Notes: a model not told the origin generated them from the letters alone. Counted from the stretch's first letter, positions 7,708 to 16,703 are shown. The stretch is 64,000 nucleotides of DNA from Dyadobacter sp. (GCF_017744695.1 NZ_JAGIAS010000002.1:496001-560000); one strand, 5' to 3'. A program made the numbers and translations.

Positions 7708-10047
7708 ATGAAAAACGAAGTACTCGACGTTTCCGGAATGAGGGCACTCCCGCTCGACCTCGACTCCGCCATTTCCTTTATGCCGTATATCCGTTTCCTC
7801 GAACAGCGGGTTACGGAAGAGAAAACGCTCAAATCCACGTTTTATAAAAACATACTGACGTACTTCCGCGAGCACCAGCTCCCCGAGGGAGACGTTCCGC
7901 TCGACGAAGCGCACCGGTACGGCGATTTCTTCGAATACGTTTACAGCAGCCTCTCGGCGCCGCTCGCGTCGGAACATAAGCTGGCCTGGGGCATGTGCCA
8001 ACCGTTGTACCCGCACATTTTCTACGGTACCGACCTGCTTTTCGAAATGCTGAATATGAAGCCGGCCGATTCGCAATACGAACTGCAAAAGAATCCCGAA
8101 GATTACCAGCGAGAGCGTCTGCATTTGATCTACACCCTGATCCTGCAAAGACTTTACAATTTTCAGGTCCCGGTGAAAATACAGCAGTACCACGCCTGGA
8201 CGGACACCCAAACCGGCCTGTACCGGTTCTACGAAGTACTGGTAAGCCCCGAATTTGTTGAAGTGAGTGCCACGCGGGATCTGCCAGACCTCAACTTCGT
8301 GGAAATCTATGCGCATTTCAGCGAAAAGGACGGGCATTTGCAATTGCAGAAAGTCCTGCCGCTGGATATGTTCCGGTTCCGGGGCTTCGCAGTTATCACC
8401 GTGTCGGACGTGACGGCTAAAATGGCCGTTGAAAATATCAGGAAGGTACAATTCAACCGGGTGCCGGGCGACAGCCCGAACCGCTACCAGCGCATTATCC
8501 AGTCGTTGAAAACGCTGGTTCAGAACAATCGCATTGAATTCGACCTTTTTCCTTTCGTACGCGTGAACGGGCAGGCTGTGTACGGGTACGGGCAGGTAGG
8601 CACGGGCGTACTTTTTCAAATCTGGGGCGAAAACCGCCTGACGCCCGAAGAGTTCCGGCGCCAGGCGGAAGGTTATGCCGCCAAACCGAATTCCTTCTTT
8701 TCGCCCGACATCCAGGGCGAGGACGAGCGCCAAATCGGCTGGTTAGCCCCCTTTCGCGACCTGAATGTGCGCTCACTGGCACTGGTCCCTCTTTTCGTGG
8801 ATCAGAAACTCGTGGGCGTCCTTTGTATGCATACCTGGGAGGATGAGCGCTTCGACGAGAAAAAACTCGCTTCGCTCGAAATGGCATTCGCGCCCGTTGC
8901 GCAACTGCTGGACATTTATATTGAGGAGTTCAATCTGGAATTGGAAAGCATTATCAAGGAAAAATTCACCTCGATACAGCCCGCGGTGCAATGGAAATTC
9001 AATGAAGCCGCCTGGCATTACCTGCATCGCAGAAAGAAGGGCCTTCCAGAAGTGAATGAAAACATCGCGTTCTACGACGTGTACCCGTTGTATGGTGCGA
9101 TCGACATCCGCAATTCTACTAACGAACGTAATACTTCCATCCGGGCTGATCTTGGCCATTATCTCGATTTGTTGAACGACCTCCTGAACGCGCTCGCGGC
9201 CTTCGACCGGTCTTCACTCATGCAGGAGTTGCGCTTTCATTGTACCAAATGGCAAAAGGCGGTTGACCAGGGCGAACTGAATAGTACTTCGGAGAATAAC
9301 CTGAACACGTTTCTGAATGAAGAAGCCAGAAACTACCTCGTTCACTTGTCCCAGCAGGACCCACGCACGGCACCGCTCATCGACGGGTACATCGGGATCA
9401 CCCACCCTGTCCAGGGCGAAGTGCACCGACACCGCCAGGAACTCGACCGCTCCATGGAACTGATCAATGTAGCCGTAAACGGGTATTTCGAGGACCAGAA
9501 AGAAATATTACAGGAGTCCTATCCATGCTATTTCGAGAAATTCAGGACCGACGGCATCGAGTACGACATTTACATCGGGCAATCGATTGCCCCGGAGAAG
9601 CCATTCAACCATTTCCACCTTAAAAACCTGCGGTTATGGCAGCTGTCGTCGATGATCGAAGTGGCGAAGCTAACCCGCGCATTGCTCGGCGAAATGCCGA
9701 AAGAGCTGCACACTACGCAGCTGATTTTTGTCCATAACCACATGATCGACATCAGTTTTCGCAGCGACGAGCGGAAATTCGATGTGGAGGGAGCTTACAA
9801 TATCCGTTACCAGATGATCAAGAAGCGTATCGACAAGGTACGGATCAAAAATTCATTGGAACGGCTTACCCAGCCCGACAAAATCGCCCTTATTTACCTG
9901 CACCAACGCGATATCGAAGATTACCTGCCCTTCATTCATTATTTGCAGGAAACAAACGCACTGGAACCCGCTACCGAGGAGCTCGAACTGGAAGATTTAC
10001 AAGGGCTGAGTGGCCTGCGGGCCTTGCGATTAGGAATCGTCTACTAA
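7708..10047 (+). CDS. large GAF-domain protein of unknown function
   Basis: A 779-residue soluble protein with no signal peptide or membrane segment. Residues about 275-410 read as a GAF-type sensor domain (VRSLALVPLFVDQKLVGVLCMHTWEDERFDEKKLASLEMAF). At about 466 the stretch YPLYGAIDIRNSTNERN recalls the metal-binding start of class III nucleotidyl cyclases, but the rest of a cyclase catalytic domain cannot be followed. The C-terminal third is helical and charged. The gene stands between two terminators. A signalling role is inferred from the GAF fold only; no enzyme activity can be assigned. Confidence 0.7.
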   Translation: MKNEVLDVSGMRALPLDLDSAISFMPYIRFLEQRVTEEKTLKSTFYKNILTYFREHQLPEGDVPLDEAHRYGDFFEYVYSSLSAPLASEHKLAWGMCQPLYPHIFYGTDLLFEMLNMKPADSQYELQKNPEDYQRERLHLIYTLILQRLYNFQVPVKIQQYHAWTDTQTGLYRFYEVLVSPEFVEVSATRDLPDLNFVEIYAHFSEKDGHLQLQKVLPLDMFRFRGFAVITVSDVTAKMAVENIRKVQFNRVPGDSPNRYQRIIQSLKTLVQNNRIEFDLFPFVRVNGQAVYGYGQVGTGVLFQIWGENRLTPEEFRRQAEGYAAKPNSFFSPDIQGEDERQIGWLAPFRDLNVRSLALVPLFVDQKLVGVLCMHTWEDERFDEKKLASLEMAFAPVAQLLDIYIEEFNLELESIIKEKFTSIQPAVQWKFNEAAWHYLHRRKKGLPEVNENIAFYDVYPLYGAIDIRNSTNERNTSIRADLGHYLDLLNDLLNALAAFDRSSLMQELRFHCTKWQKAVDQGELNSTSENNLNTFLNEEARNYLVHLSQQDPRTAPLIDGYIGITHPVQGEVHRHRQELDRSMELINVAVNGYFEDQKEILQESYPCYFEKFRTDGIEYDIYIGQSIAPEKPFNHFHLKNLRLWQLSSMIEVAKLTRALLGEMPKELHTTQLIFVHNHMIDISFRSDERKFDVEGAYNIRYQMIKKRIDKVRIKNSLERLTQPDKIALIYLHQRDIEDYLPFIHYLQETNALEPATEELELEDLQGLSGLRALRLGIVY

Positions 10048-10056
10048 ATCAATCCG

Positions 10057-10088
10057 AAAGCGCTGCCATTTATACAGCGCTTTTTTTG
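10057..10088 (+). terminator. intrinsic terminator after the GAF protein gene
   Basis: AAAGCGCTG (10057-10065) pairs with CAGCGCTTT (10075-10083) and a T-run follows. Confidence 0.88.
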
Positions 10089-10102
10089 TGGCAATTTAAA
10101 TT

Positions 10103-10141
10103 CAAATATTATTTGGACTTATTACAAATAAACTATATTTG
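10103..10141 (+). promoter_or_regulatory. promoter with two operator-like inverted repeats
   Basis: TTG at 10113-10115 lies 18 bases before TATATTTG at 10134-10141, an exact Bacteroidota promoter. Each element sits inside an inverted repeat of the same words: CAAAT-ATT-ATTTG (10103-10115) covers the -33 box, and CAAATA-N5-TATTTG (10125-10141) covers the -7 box. A repressor bound to both would block RNA polymerase. The Fur-like protein encoded two genes on is the natural candidate. Confidence 0.65.
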
Positions 10142-10207
10142 CAAGTCCACATGTGAGGCGTGCCCTGGGCTCAGCCTTCGCTTTTTACTACTCATTTTTC
10201 TCAAATC

Positions 10208-10924
10208 ATGCTTAAAAAACAACTTCTAATCGCCGCCTTCCTGCTGTGCTGCTCGGCACAGCTCTTCGCCCACGCATTATGGATCCAGACAGCCCCGAAA
10301 GGAAAAGCCGGTCAGAAACAGTCGGTTAAAATTATCTATGCCGAGCCCGGCGATCAACCCGAAAAGCTGGGTGAATGGTATTCGGATGTGAAGGATTTCG
10401 AGCTCTGGCTCATCGCGCCGGACCAAAAACGCACCAAACTGGCCACCGTTGCCGCCGACGATCATTTCACGGCAGAATTCACACCCGACCAGCAGGGCGT
10501 ATACACTTTATCGGTAGGTCACACATCAAAGGATTTGGGTGGAACAACGGTTTATCAGTTCAATGCCAGCGCATTAGTAACCGTCGGCAAGGCCGACGCC
10601 GGTAATAATCCGGCCGCAAATACGAATGAACTGAATGTTTTTGCCGACCCTGCGAAAACCTATAAAGTAAATAGCCCGCTCAATTTGCGCGGACTTTTCA
10701 AACATAACGGAAATGAAAAGCTTTACGTCACTGTGGCATCGCCATCCGGATGGAGCAAGCAAATCAGCACCGATGAAAAAGGGCTGGCCGAATTTGTTCC
10801 GCTCTGGCCGGGCACCTATTACATCGAAGCATCCAAAAGCTGGAAAGAAACCGGCAATTTGAATGGAAAGGAATACAAAGCATTTTGGCGGAGCGCCACT
10901 TTGCTGGTGGAAGTTGGGAAATAG
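10208..10924 (+). CDS. secreted DUF4198 domain protein
   Basis: A 238-residue exported protein from the ATG at 10208; the frame opens earlier at 10160, but the signal peptide (MLKKQLLIAAFLLCCSAQLFAHA) fixes this start. After cleavage the chain begins with a His-Ala-Leu-Trp motif typical of DUF4198 proteins, which are beta-sandwich periplasmic proteins often encoded near metal uptake genes. A second Ig-like half starts near residue 140 (TYKVNSPLNLRGLFKHNG). It is followed after 23 bases by a mini-Fur gene, suggesting metal-responsive expression. The metal is unknown. Confidence 0.8.
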   Translation: MLKKQLLIAAFLLCCSAQLFAHALWIQTAPKGKAGQKQSVKIIYAEPGDQPEKLGEWYSDVKDFELWLIAPDQKRTKLATVAADDHFTAEFTPDQQGVYTLSVGHTSKDLGGTTVYQFNASALVTVGKADAGNNPAANTNELNVFADPAKTYKVNSPLNLRGLFKHNGNEKLYVTVASPSGWSKQISTDEKGLAEFVPLWPGTYYIEASKSWKETGNLNGKEYKAFWRSATLLVEVGK

Positions 10925-10947
10925 TTTTTAAAGCTTTATTCATTCGC

Positions 10948-11235
10948 ATGTCCCTGTACGAACAAATCAGTGCCTATTGCATCCGCCACAAAATAAGGCT
11001 GGCCGAAAAGCGGGTCATTGTGGCCGATCAATTGCTGGTCGCCGACGAATTTACTGATGGTGATACATTATGGCGCGACATGCGCAGTAGAGGGATTAAA
11101 ATCAGTCCCGCAACTGTTTATGAATCACTTAACTGGCTGGTAACCGCAGGGTTTGCCGAGCGGCGTTTCGCGGCCGACAGCCGGAAGAATCTGTTTGGAA
11201 TCCCGGAGCCAGTCCGGAATACATTGACCAGCTGA
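10948..11235 (+). CDS. minimal Fur-like winged-helix repressor (no metal-binding domain)
   Basis: A 95-residue protein matching only the N-terminal DNA-binding half of Fur: RLAEKRVIVADQLL, DTLWRDMRSRGIKISPATVYESLNWLVTAGFAERRF. The recognition helix SPATVYESLNWL corresponds to the ATVYR-L of Fur. The usual C-terminal dimer domain with its His clusters and CxxC is absent, and the stop is followed at once by a good terminator, so this looks like a natural short form, not a break. Start at ATG 10948, 23 bases after the DUF4198 stop, so co-transcribed. It probably represses its own operon; how it would sense metal is unclear. Confidence 0.72.
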   Translation: MSLYEQISAYCIRHKIRLAEKRVIVADQLLVADEFTDGDTLWRDMRSRGIKISPATVYESLNWLVTAGFAERRFAADSRKNLFGIPEPVRNTLTS

Positions 11236-11262
11236 AACGATCATTGTTTATCAGTACTGAAC

Positions 11263-11293
11263 AAAAAAGGGTCCGGAAAACGGACCCTTTTTT
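11263..11293. terminator. bidirectional intrinsic terminator
   Basis: GGGTCCG and CGGACCC pair across a short loop with six A before and six T after. It separates the mini-Fur gene from the convergent 155-residue gene. Confidence 0.88.
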
Positions 11294-11303
11294 GTAGATA
11301 TCA

Positions 11304-11771
11304 TTAAGCAACCACTGCATTCTTCGGTTTGCGCCCCCTGGGTTTGCCAGTGTAAGCCGGCTTGGGTTCTTCCGTTCCCAAAGTGAGTTCAAAACCGACA
11401 ACGCCTTCTTCATAATTAAAAAGGGTTACCTCAAAAATGTACTTTGTATTTTCAAAATCCACACCGCCTTTACGGAGAATCAGTTCCAGCGGGATAGAAT
11501 ATCCGCGGCCGCTTCTGCTAAGGACGAATGTGCCGTTTTCATCCGAGCTCGGGATCAGATAAAGATGCTTCAAGGTTCTCTTACCTTGTTGCGCTCCGAT
11601 TTTAAAGCGAGCTGTTTCAGGTTCGATACCTAATTCTTCCAAAGTTTTTGGAGGAAGAACAAGCTTGCCCGAGGATGAAACATAGCCGGTAGGCTTTGGC
11701 TTCTCCTGAGGTTTTTTCGTTACCGAAACATTATCCTCGGGAGAAAAAAATTTAATTGCTCTTGCTTTCAT
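11304..11771 (-). CDS. hypothetical protein with AbrB-like segment and basic AT-hook-like tail
   Basis: A 155-residue protein not recognised as a named family. Residues about 30-55 (SSGKLVLPPKTLEELGIEP) resemble the start of SpoVT/AbrB-type DNA-binding domains. The middle is beta-rich (LYLIPSSDENGTFVLSRSGRGYSIPLELILRKG). The C-terminus GKPRGRKPKN is an AT-hook-like PRGRKP motif. Together these suggest a DNA-binding or nucleoid protein; this is inference from short motifs. It is monocistronic with an AT-rich upstream region. Confidence 0.6.
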   Translation of the reverse strand: MKARAIKFFSPEDNVSVTKKPQEKPKPTGYVSSSGKLVLPPKTLEELGIEPETARFKIGAQQGKRTLKHLYLIPSSDENGTFVLSRSGRGYSIPLELILRKGGVDFENTKYIFEVTLFNYEEGVVGFELTLGTEEPKPAYTGKPRGRKPKNAVVA

Positions 11772-12588
11772 AAATAAATTACGGGTTGCTGGTGGATTAT
11801 TACTTTCGCAAAAGTAATGAAGTTAACATTTTATTAAAATACTTTTTGTAATAATTAATTGCTCAAAACTGCCGAAAAAAAATCGCTATGCCAGTGCCTC
11901 CGGTGCCATTTTTATTTAGCGTTTTTTACTTTCCATTTCAAAATTGATTTTAATTGGAAGCCTTACTAACACCATTAATGCTATCGGATCAATTTCCATC
12001 CGTTTCCAATATGCGATAGTTCTCCCCGAATAGACTACACGTCAGGACGAGTTTTATACCCCGTGCTTATCGGCTATCTGTCTATCGTATTAACAACGCG
12101 GTTTGCAAACAAATTTGTCTCATACGGTTACAAAACTTTATTTGCGTTTGGCAAGCCGATATATGCGGCGCAGGTGATTGGACAGGCCTCTTTGAGGCAG
12201 AACACCAAACATATTCTTTTCGAATTGAATGCCGCCACTACATCCTAAGCGACTCGTGCAATTGGAGAGCGTAGAACTAGTTTGCCGCTATTTTTTTCAC
12301 CTAAGATTTAAGTTATAAGAGAAAGTCAGTCGCTGAAAATCCGCACTGTATTGTCGCTAAATTGGAAAACTAACTCTCCTTCAATGACTAATACGGAAAT
12401 AATTAAAGTCGATTTTAATCCCCTTTTAATTTGCTTGATCAGTCACAATAAGTACTTAAACAGTTACTTGTAACAATTATTATTACAAAGCAAAAATGTC
12501 GTGCCAGCGATTTTTAGCCTTTCTAAACTTTCGTCATAGCATATTAATCCCGTACATTGCAATTACCCCACCCTCAATCACGGCTGCT
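11772..12588. other. 817-base AT-rich intergenic region
   Basis: This separates the divergent 155-residue gene and the GH97 gene. A 61-codon frame at 12063-12248 has no recognisable protein character. No strong hairpin or exact TAnnTTTG promoter was found by eye. Regulatory sequence for both genes is likely here but cannot be pinpointed. Confidence 0.4.
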
Positions 12589-14562
12589 ATGCGAAAACTG
12601 CTTTTCCTGAATTTCCTGTTGCTCTCATTCTCTTGTGTACGCGCACAGGCCACGCGGGAGATCTCATCCCCGAATGGCAACATCCGGCTGGTCGCCCAGG
12701 CTAACAACCTGCTGCGGTACAGCGTCTATTTCAAAAACCAGCTGATCGTATCACCTTCCGAAATAGACATGGTCCTTTCTGACGGCAGAAAACTTTCGGA
12801 CGGCCTTTCCAAGCCGCAGTTTACGGAAAGGAACATCAGCGAAACCATTATTTCACCGGTGCCCGAAAAGCGTATCCGCATTCCCGATCGCTATAAGGAG
12901 CTAAAAATCAACCTTTCCAATGCCTTCGCCGTCATTTTCAGGGTGTATGATGACGGGGTCGCCTACCGCATCGCCACATCGTTCCCCGGCAGCATCACCG
13001 TTCGCTCCGAAACGGCTGCCTTCCGTTTCCCGGAAAATCATCCGGTGTATTTTCCGGAAGTAGCGGCGTCTTCGAATGTCGACATTTATCATACGAGCTT
13101 CGAAGAGCCCTACACAACCAAACCCCTGGAACAGATCCATTCCAAGGCCCTGTTTTTCTCACCGATTTTGATCGCGCCGAAGGATTTGCCCAAAATCGGC
13201 ATCACCGAGTCGGACCTGGAAGACTACCCAGGCATGTTCCTGAGCGGCAATGCGGAAAAGGCCCTGTTCGGCCGCTTTGCCCCCTACCCCGCCGAGGAAA
13301 CGGAAACCAGGGAGCTGTATTCGACGCGCTATGTTTCCAAACGGGCCGATTTCCTTGCCCTAACCAAGGGCACACGCGCTTTCCCCTGGCGGGTGCTGAT
13401 TATCGCGCCGGAAGACAAGGATTTACCGGGCAATGACCTCGTGTACAGACTTGCAAGCCCTTCGCGTGTAACGGATGTTTCGTGGGTAAAGCCCGGCAAG
13501 GCCACGGATGAATGGATTATTACTTCCAATATTTTCAATGTGCCCTTTAAAAGCGGCATTAATACCGCGACTTATAAATTCTATATCGATTTTGCGAAAC
13601 GGTTTGGATTCGAACGCATCATGATGGACGCCGGTTGGAGCGACAATAACGACCTGTTCAAGATCAATCCGGATATTAACATGGAGGAAATCATGGCCTA
13701 TGCCAAAAGCAAGGGCATTGGCGTGAGCATGTGGACCCTCGCGCTCACGCTTGATAAACAGCTCGAGCCGGCCCTGGAACAGTTCAGCAAATGGGGCGTG
13801 GATTTTATCATGACCGATTTCATCAACCGCGACGACCAGAAAGCCGTGCAGTTTTATTACAAGATAGCAGAGGCCTGCGCTAGACACAAGATCATGCTGA
13901 TGTTTCACGGTGCATTCAAACCTGCCGGTTTCAACCGGACATTCCCGCATGCGGTCGCCCGCGAGGCGGTATTAGGCTCTGAATACAATATGTGGAGCGC
14001 CAAAGCGACGCCGGAACACAATGTACTGCTGGCATTCATCCGTATGCTTGCCGGCCCGCTGGACTATGAGCCGGGAATGCTGAACAATGCGACGCCCAAA
14101 GGTTTCCACGCGATGCCGGAAAACGTAATGTCGCTCACTACCCGGACGCAGCAACTCGCTATGTTCGTGGTTTATGAAAGCCCGATCCAGTTTTTCGCCG
14201 GCAACCCGTCGCAGGGGCTCAATGAACCCGCATTCATGGAGCTGCTCGGCAGCATTCCCACTGTTTGGGATACCACCCGAATGCTCGATGCCCGGCTCGG
14301 TGAGTACGTCGTTACCGCCAGAAAAAAGGGCGCCGACTGGTACATCGGCGCATTGAACAATTCAACGGAGCGGGAGCTCGATATTCCCCTGAATTTCCTT
14401 CCGGCGGGCAGCTATCAGGCTACCATTTGCGAGGACGGCGTCAATGCCGACCGTTACCCGGCCGATTATCACCTTTCCAAGGCCGTGCTAACTTCCAGAA
14501 GCACGCTGAAACTTAAACTGGCGCCCGGAGGCGGATTTATGGCCCGACTACGACGGCAGTAG
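12589..14562 (+). CDS. glycoside hydrolase family 97 protein
   Basis: A 657-residue secreted glycosidase. The ATG at 12589 gives a clean signal peptide (MRKLLFLNFLLLSFSCVRAQA); the frame extends upstream to 12496 without protein character. The domain order is that of GH97: N-terminal beta-sandwich (about 22-270), TIM barrel (about 275-560, MMDAGWSDNNDLF, VSMWTLALTLDKQ, MTDFINRDDQ) and a short C-terminal beta domain. Asp410 in MTDF sits where retaining GH97 members carry a nucleophile. GH97 enzymes are alpha-glucosidases or alpha-galactosidases; the linkage is not certain. No SusCD genes are adjacent. Confidence 0.92.
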   Translation: MRKLLFLNFLLLSFSCVRAQATREISSPNGNIRLVAQANNLLRYSVYFKNQLIVSPSEIDMVLSDGRKLSDGLSKPQFTERNISETIISPVPEKRIRIPDRYKELKINLSNAFAVIFRVYDDGVAYRIATSFPGSITVRSETAAFRFPENHPVYFPEVAASSNVDIYHTSFEEPYTTKPLEQIHSKALFFSPILIAPKDLPKIGITESDLEDYPGMFLSGNAEKALFGRFAPYPAEETETRELYSTRYVSKRADFLALTKGTRAFPWRVLIIAPEDKDLPGNDLVYRLASPSRVTDVSWVKPGKATDEWIITSNIFNVPFKSGINTATYKFYIDFAKRFGFERIMMDAGWSDNNDLFKINPDINMEEIMAYAKSKGIGVSMWTLALTLDKQLEPALEQFSKWGVDFIMTDFINRDDQKAVQFYYKIAEACARHKIMLMFHGAFKPAGFNRTFPHAVAREAVLGSEYNMWSAKATPEHNVLLAFIRMLAGPLDYEPGMLNNATPKGFHAMPENVMSLTTRTQQLAMFVVYESPIQFFAGNPSQGLNEPAFMELLGSIPTVWDTTRMLDARLGEYVVTARKKGADWYIGALNNSTERELDIPLNFLPAGSYQATICEDGVNADRYPADYHLSKAVLTSRSTLKLKLAPGGGFMARLRRQ

Positions 14563-14606
14563 GCAGTCATCTACTATTTGAGCTACTGATCTACAATATT
14601 TTGTAA

Positions 14607-14634
14607 AACCGGCCCGAACCGGTTGCTTTGTTTG
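14607..14634 (+). terminator. probable terminator after the GH97 gene
   Basis: AACCGG (14607-14612) pairs with CCGGTT (14619-14624), followed by a T-rich stretch interrupted by G. Weak but correctly placed 45 bases after the GH97 stop. Confidence 0.45.
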
Positions 14635-14680
14635 TAGGGGTACCGCCACCCGCCGTACAAACTTTTATTAAACCAATCAT

Positions 14681-14701
14681 GTAGTATGTAATACATAGTA
14701 C
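14681..14701. promoter_or_regulatory. 21-bp palindromic operator
   Basis: Half-sites GTAnTATGTA and TACATAnTAC are exact reverse complements around one central base, with only the symmetric N positions and the centre unpaired. It ends 34 bases before the start of the membrane protein gene and 11 bases before TAGCTTTG (14713-14720), a match to the -7 consensus. A dimeric repressor of TetR or similar type would suit this symmetry; none is encoded next to it. Confidence 0.6.
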
Positions 14702-14735
14702 CTAACATTACATAGCTTTGTGAAAACTATTAGCC

Positions 14736-15464
14736 ATGAAAACTTTTGAAGAAGACTTCGGTCACCTGCCATTTCCCGGGCGCTGGCTGGGCGGTATTTC
14801 GCTCGTGTTCGCGCCCGTATTGCTGCTCGCGGGCGAGTTGTTGAAATTCCGGTTCGATTTCTTTTTTCCGGAACAACTCAGGGCCTACCAGAGCCACCCG
14901 ATGTTGATGTTTACGGCTTACAGCTTCTTTCTCGCCGGAAATATCCTCCTATGGCCAGCCATTGTTACCCTCGCTAACCTGATCGGGCGCACGAAACCGG
15001 TGTGGGCGGTATGGGGCGGCAGCCTGGTATTGTTCGGGCTCTTTGCACGAACTTTCCATTCCGGGATCAACCACCTGGCCTTCCAGCTTGTGAATATCCT
15101 GAGTTTGCCCAAAGCCACCGAAGTAGTAGCACAATCCTACGGCGCATTTCACATTGTATCGACGCTTTCCGGGGCTATTCTTTTCGGCTGGGCGGTACTC
15201 GCCGTCGGTGCATGGCTTTCGGGAACGTTGCGGCCCGTAGGTGTGGTAGCATTGGCGATGATGTCGGCGCTGATGATCGGGGTGTTGAAGGGCGGGACCG
15301 TCATGTCGGTGATCGCAACGACCTGCCTGTGCATTGCGCTTGTGCCCCTGGGCGTGCGCGTACTGGCACACGGAAGTATGCCGCCGGCCCGGTTGTTTTG
15401 GGGTTGGCTGATATTCTGCTCCGCGGTAATCGGTCTATTTTTCTTCCTCGGACAGGCGGGATGA
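14736..15464 (+). CDS. polytopic membrane protein of unknown function
   Basis: A 242-residue protein with about seven hydrophobic segments (for example ISLVFAPVLLLAGELL, LMFTAYSFFLAGNILLWPAI, AVWGGSLVLFGLFA, ALMIGVLKGGTVMSVIATTCLCIAL). No family was recognised. An HSGINH motif after the third or fourth segment could be a ligand site. It lies directly behind a 21-bp palindrome, so its expression is probably repressed by an unlinked regulator. Its last 30 bases overlap the end of the convergent PepSY gene. Confidence 0.7.
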   Translation: MKTFEEDFGHLPFPGRWLGGISLVFAPVLLLAGELLKFRFDFFFPEQLRAYQSHPMLMFTAYSFFLAGNILLWPAIVTLANLIGRTKPVWAVWGGSLVLFGLFARTFHSGINHLAFQLVNILSLPKATEVVAQSYGAFHIVSTLSGAILFGWAVLAVGAWLSGTLRPVGVVALAMMSALMIGVLKGGTVMSVIATTCLCIALVPLGVRVLAHGSMPPARLFWGWLIFCSAVIGLFFFLGQAG

Positions 15465-16703
15465 CATCGATACGTAAGCTGGCTTTGGAAAGGTCCGGGT
15501 GCTCGATTGACGACGTGAGCGCATTTCCTGCCCCCGCCTTATTCCCTTTCTTCCCTTTCCCTCCTTTTTACGGCGGCCCCACCAGATCACGAAGCCGGTA
15601 ACCGGCAAACTGGCGCAGATTAATCCTGCAAAAAAAGTAAGGATTTTGCTCGGCAAGCCCGCCCATGCACCTACATGGAGATCGAAATTCATAGCGTATG
15701 CCTTCTCGCCGTTGGTCAGCTCATCAAAAGAACAAGAACGTAGTTTCGCTCCGGTGAACTGATCGTATTGCCCCTGAATGCGGTCGTAACGGTTGCTTGC
15801 TGTCAGGTAGGTGGCTGCATTGATGGGCAGCTTGCCCTTGGCGGGAAAATTGATCAGGTAACCGTACGCTTTGGGTTGGTCGGCTTGCAATGCCGCAAAT
15901 ACGCGGTCGACAACCTTTGCGTCTTTAATTTGCGTGGTATCGGAGAACACCGCGGGAACCTCCGCCAGCTTTCCGCCGTCGGCGAGCGTTTTCACGCCTT
16001 TTTCGAACCACTCAAAAGCCCAGACCAGCCCGGTCACGGCACACACGAAAAGGATCACGCAAGCATAGAAACCCAGTACATTATGCAGATCGTAATTAAC
16101 CCGCTTCCATTTGGCGTTCCATTTGATTTTGAAGCTTTTATCCCTACCCGATTTATTCCATTTTGCGGGCCACCAAAGCACGAGTCCGGAAATCAGGATG
16201 AATACAAAGGCGAGCACCGAATAGCTTACCACGGTATGTCCGATCTTTTCACCAAACAACATGCGCATATGCAACCCGAGCACGAGGGTAAAAAATTCGT
16301 TTTTCGAATCTTCCAGCTTTACGACCTGGCCATTGTACGGGTTGACGTACGCCCGCACGTAATATTTGTAATAATCCCAATGCGAAAAGCCCTCTTTATC
16401 GACCTTTAATGCCCTGAAAATATAGGTTCTGTTCGGCTGGGAGGATATTTCGACGCGCGTCACCGGTCGCTTTGCTCCCACCGCTTTTTGCGCCGCGGCC
16501 TGTAACTGGCTCAGTGGCAGCTTGGGTCTGTTTTCTGGTTGGATAAAAAGGCGGTCCCGGTATACCAGCGGTTTGATCTCGTCCGTGAAAACATACACAG
16601 CGCCTGTAAGACCAAGCACGATAATCACAATCCCGGACGCCAGGCCCAACCAGAGGTGTAAGGTTCCGATAAGCTTGCCAAGGGCTGTCTTTTTTTGAGA
16701 CAT
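15435..16703 (-). CDS. PepSY-associated TM protein (iron-regulated membrane protein family)
   Basis: A 422-residue inner-membrane protein with four membrane helices: one near the N-terminus (LWLGLASGIVIIVLGLTGAVYVF), two in the middle (VVSYSVLAFVFILISGLVLWW and LGFYACVILFVCAVTGLVWAF) and one near the C-terminus (ILTFFAGLICASLPVTGFVIWW). PepSY-like periplasmic segments lie between. Family members work as membrane reductases in siderophore-iron uptake. The C-terminal 35 residues are basic and Ser-rich, and their coding bases overlap the convergent gene. No TonB receptor is adjacent, so the iron role is from family only. Confidence 0.85.
   Translation of the reverse strand: MSQKKTALGKLIGTLHLWLGLASGIVIIVLGLTGAVYVFTDEIKPLVYRDRLFIQPENRPKLPLSQLQAAAQKAVGAKRPVTRVEISSQPNRTYIFRALKVDKEGFSHWDYYKYYVRAYVNPYNGQVVKLEDSKNEFFTLVLGLHMRMLFGEKIGHTVVSYSVLAFVFILISGLVLWWPAKWNKSGRDKSFKIKWNAKWKRVNYDLHNVLGFYACVILFVCAVTGLVWAFEWFEKGVKTLADGGKLAEVPAVFSDTTQIKDAKVVDRVFAALQADQPKAYGYLINFPAKGKLPINAATYLTASNRYDRIQGQYDQFTGAKLRSCSFDELTNGEKAYAMNFDLHVGAWAGLPSKILTFFAGLICASLPVTGFVIWWGRRKKEGKGRKGIRRGQEMRSRRQSSTRTFPKPAYVSMSSRLSEEEK

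Noticed and set aside
7519..8733. 404-codon antisense open frame inside the GAF protein gene
   Set aside because: No domain character and it runs across a clear terminator at 7625-7660.
12063..12248. 61-codon frame in the AT-rich gap before the GH97 gene
   Set aside because: No similarity to a family, no start signal and no neighbour relation; not better than chance.
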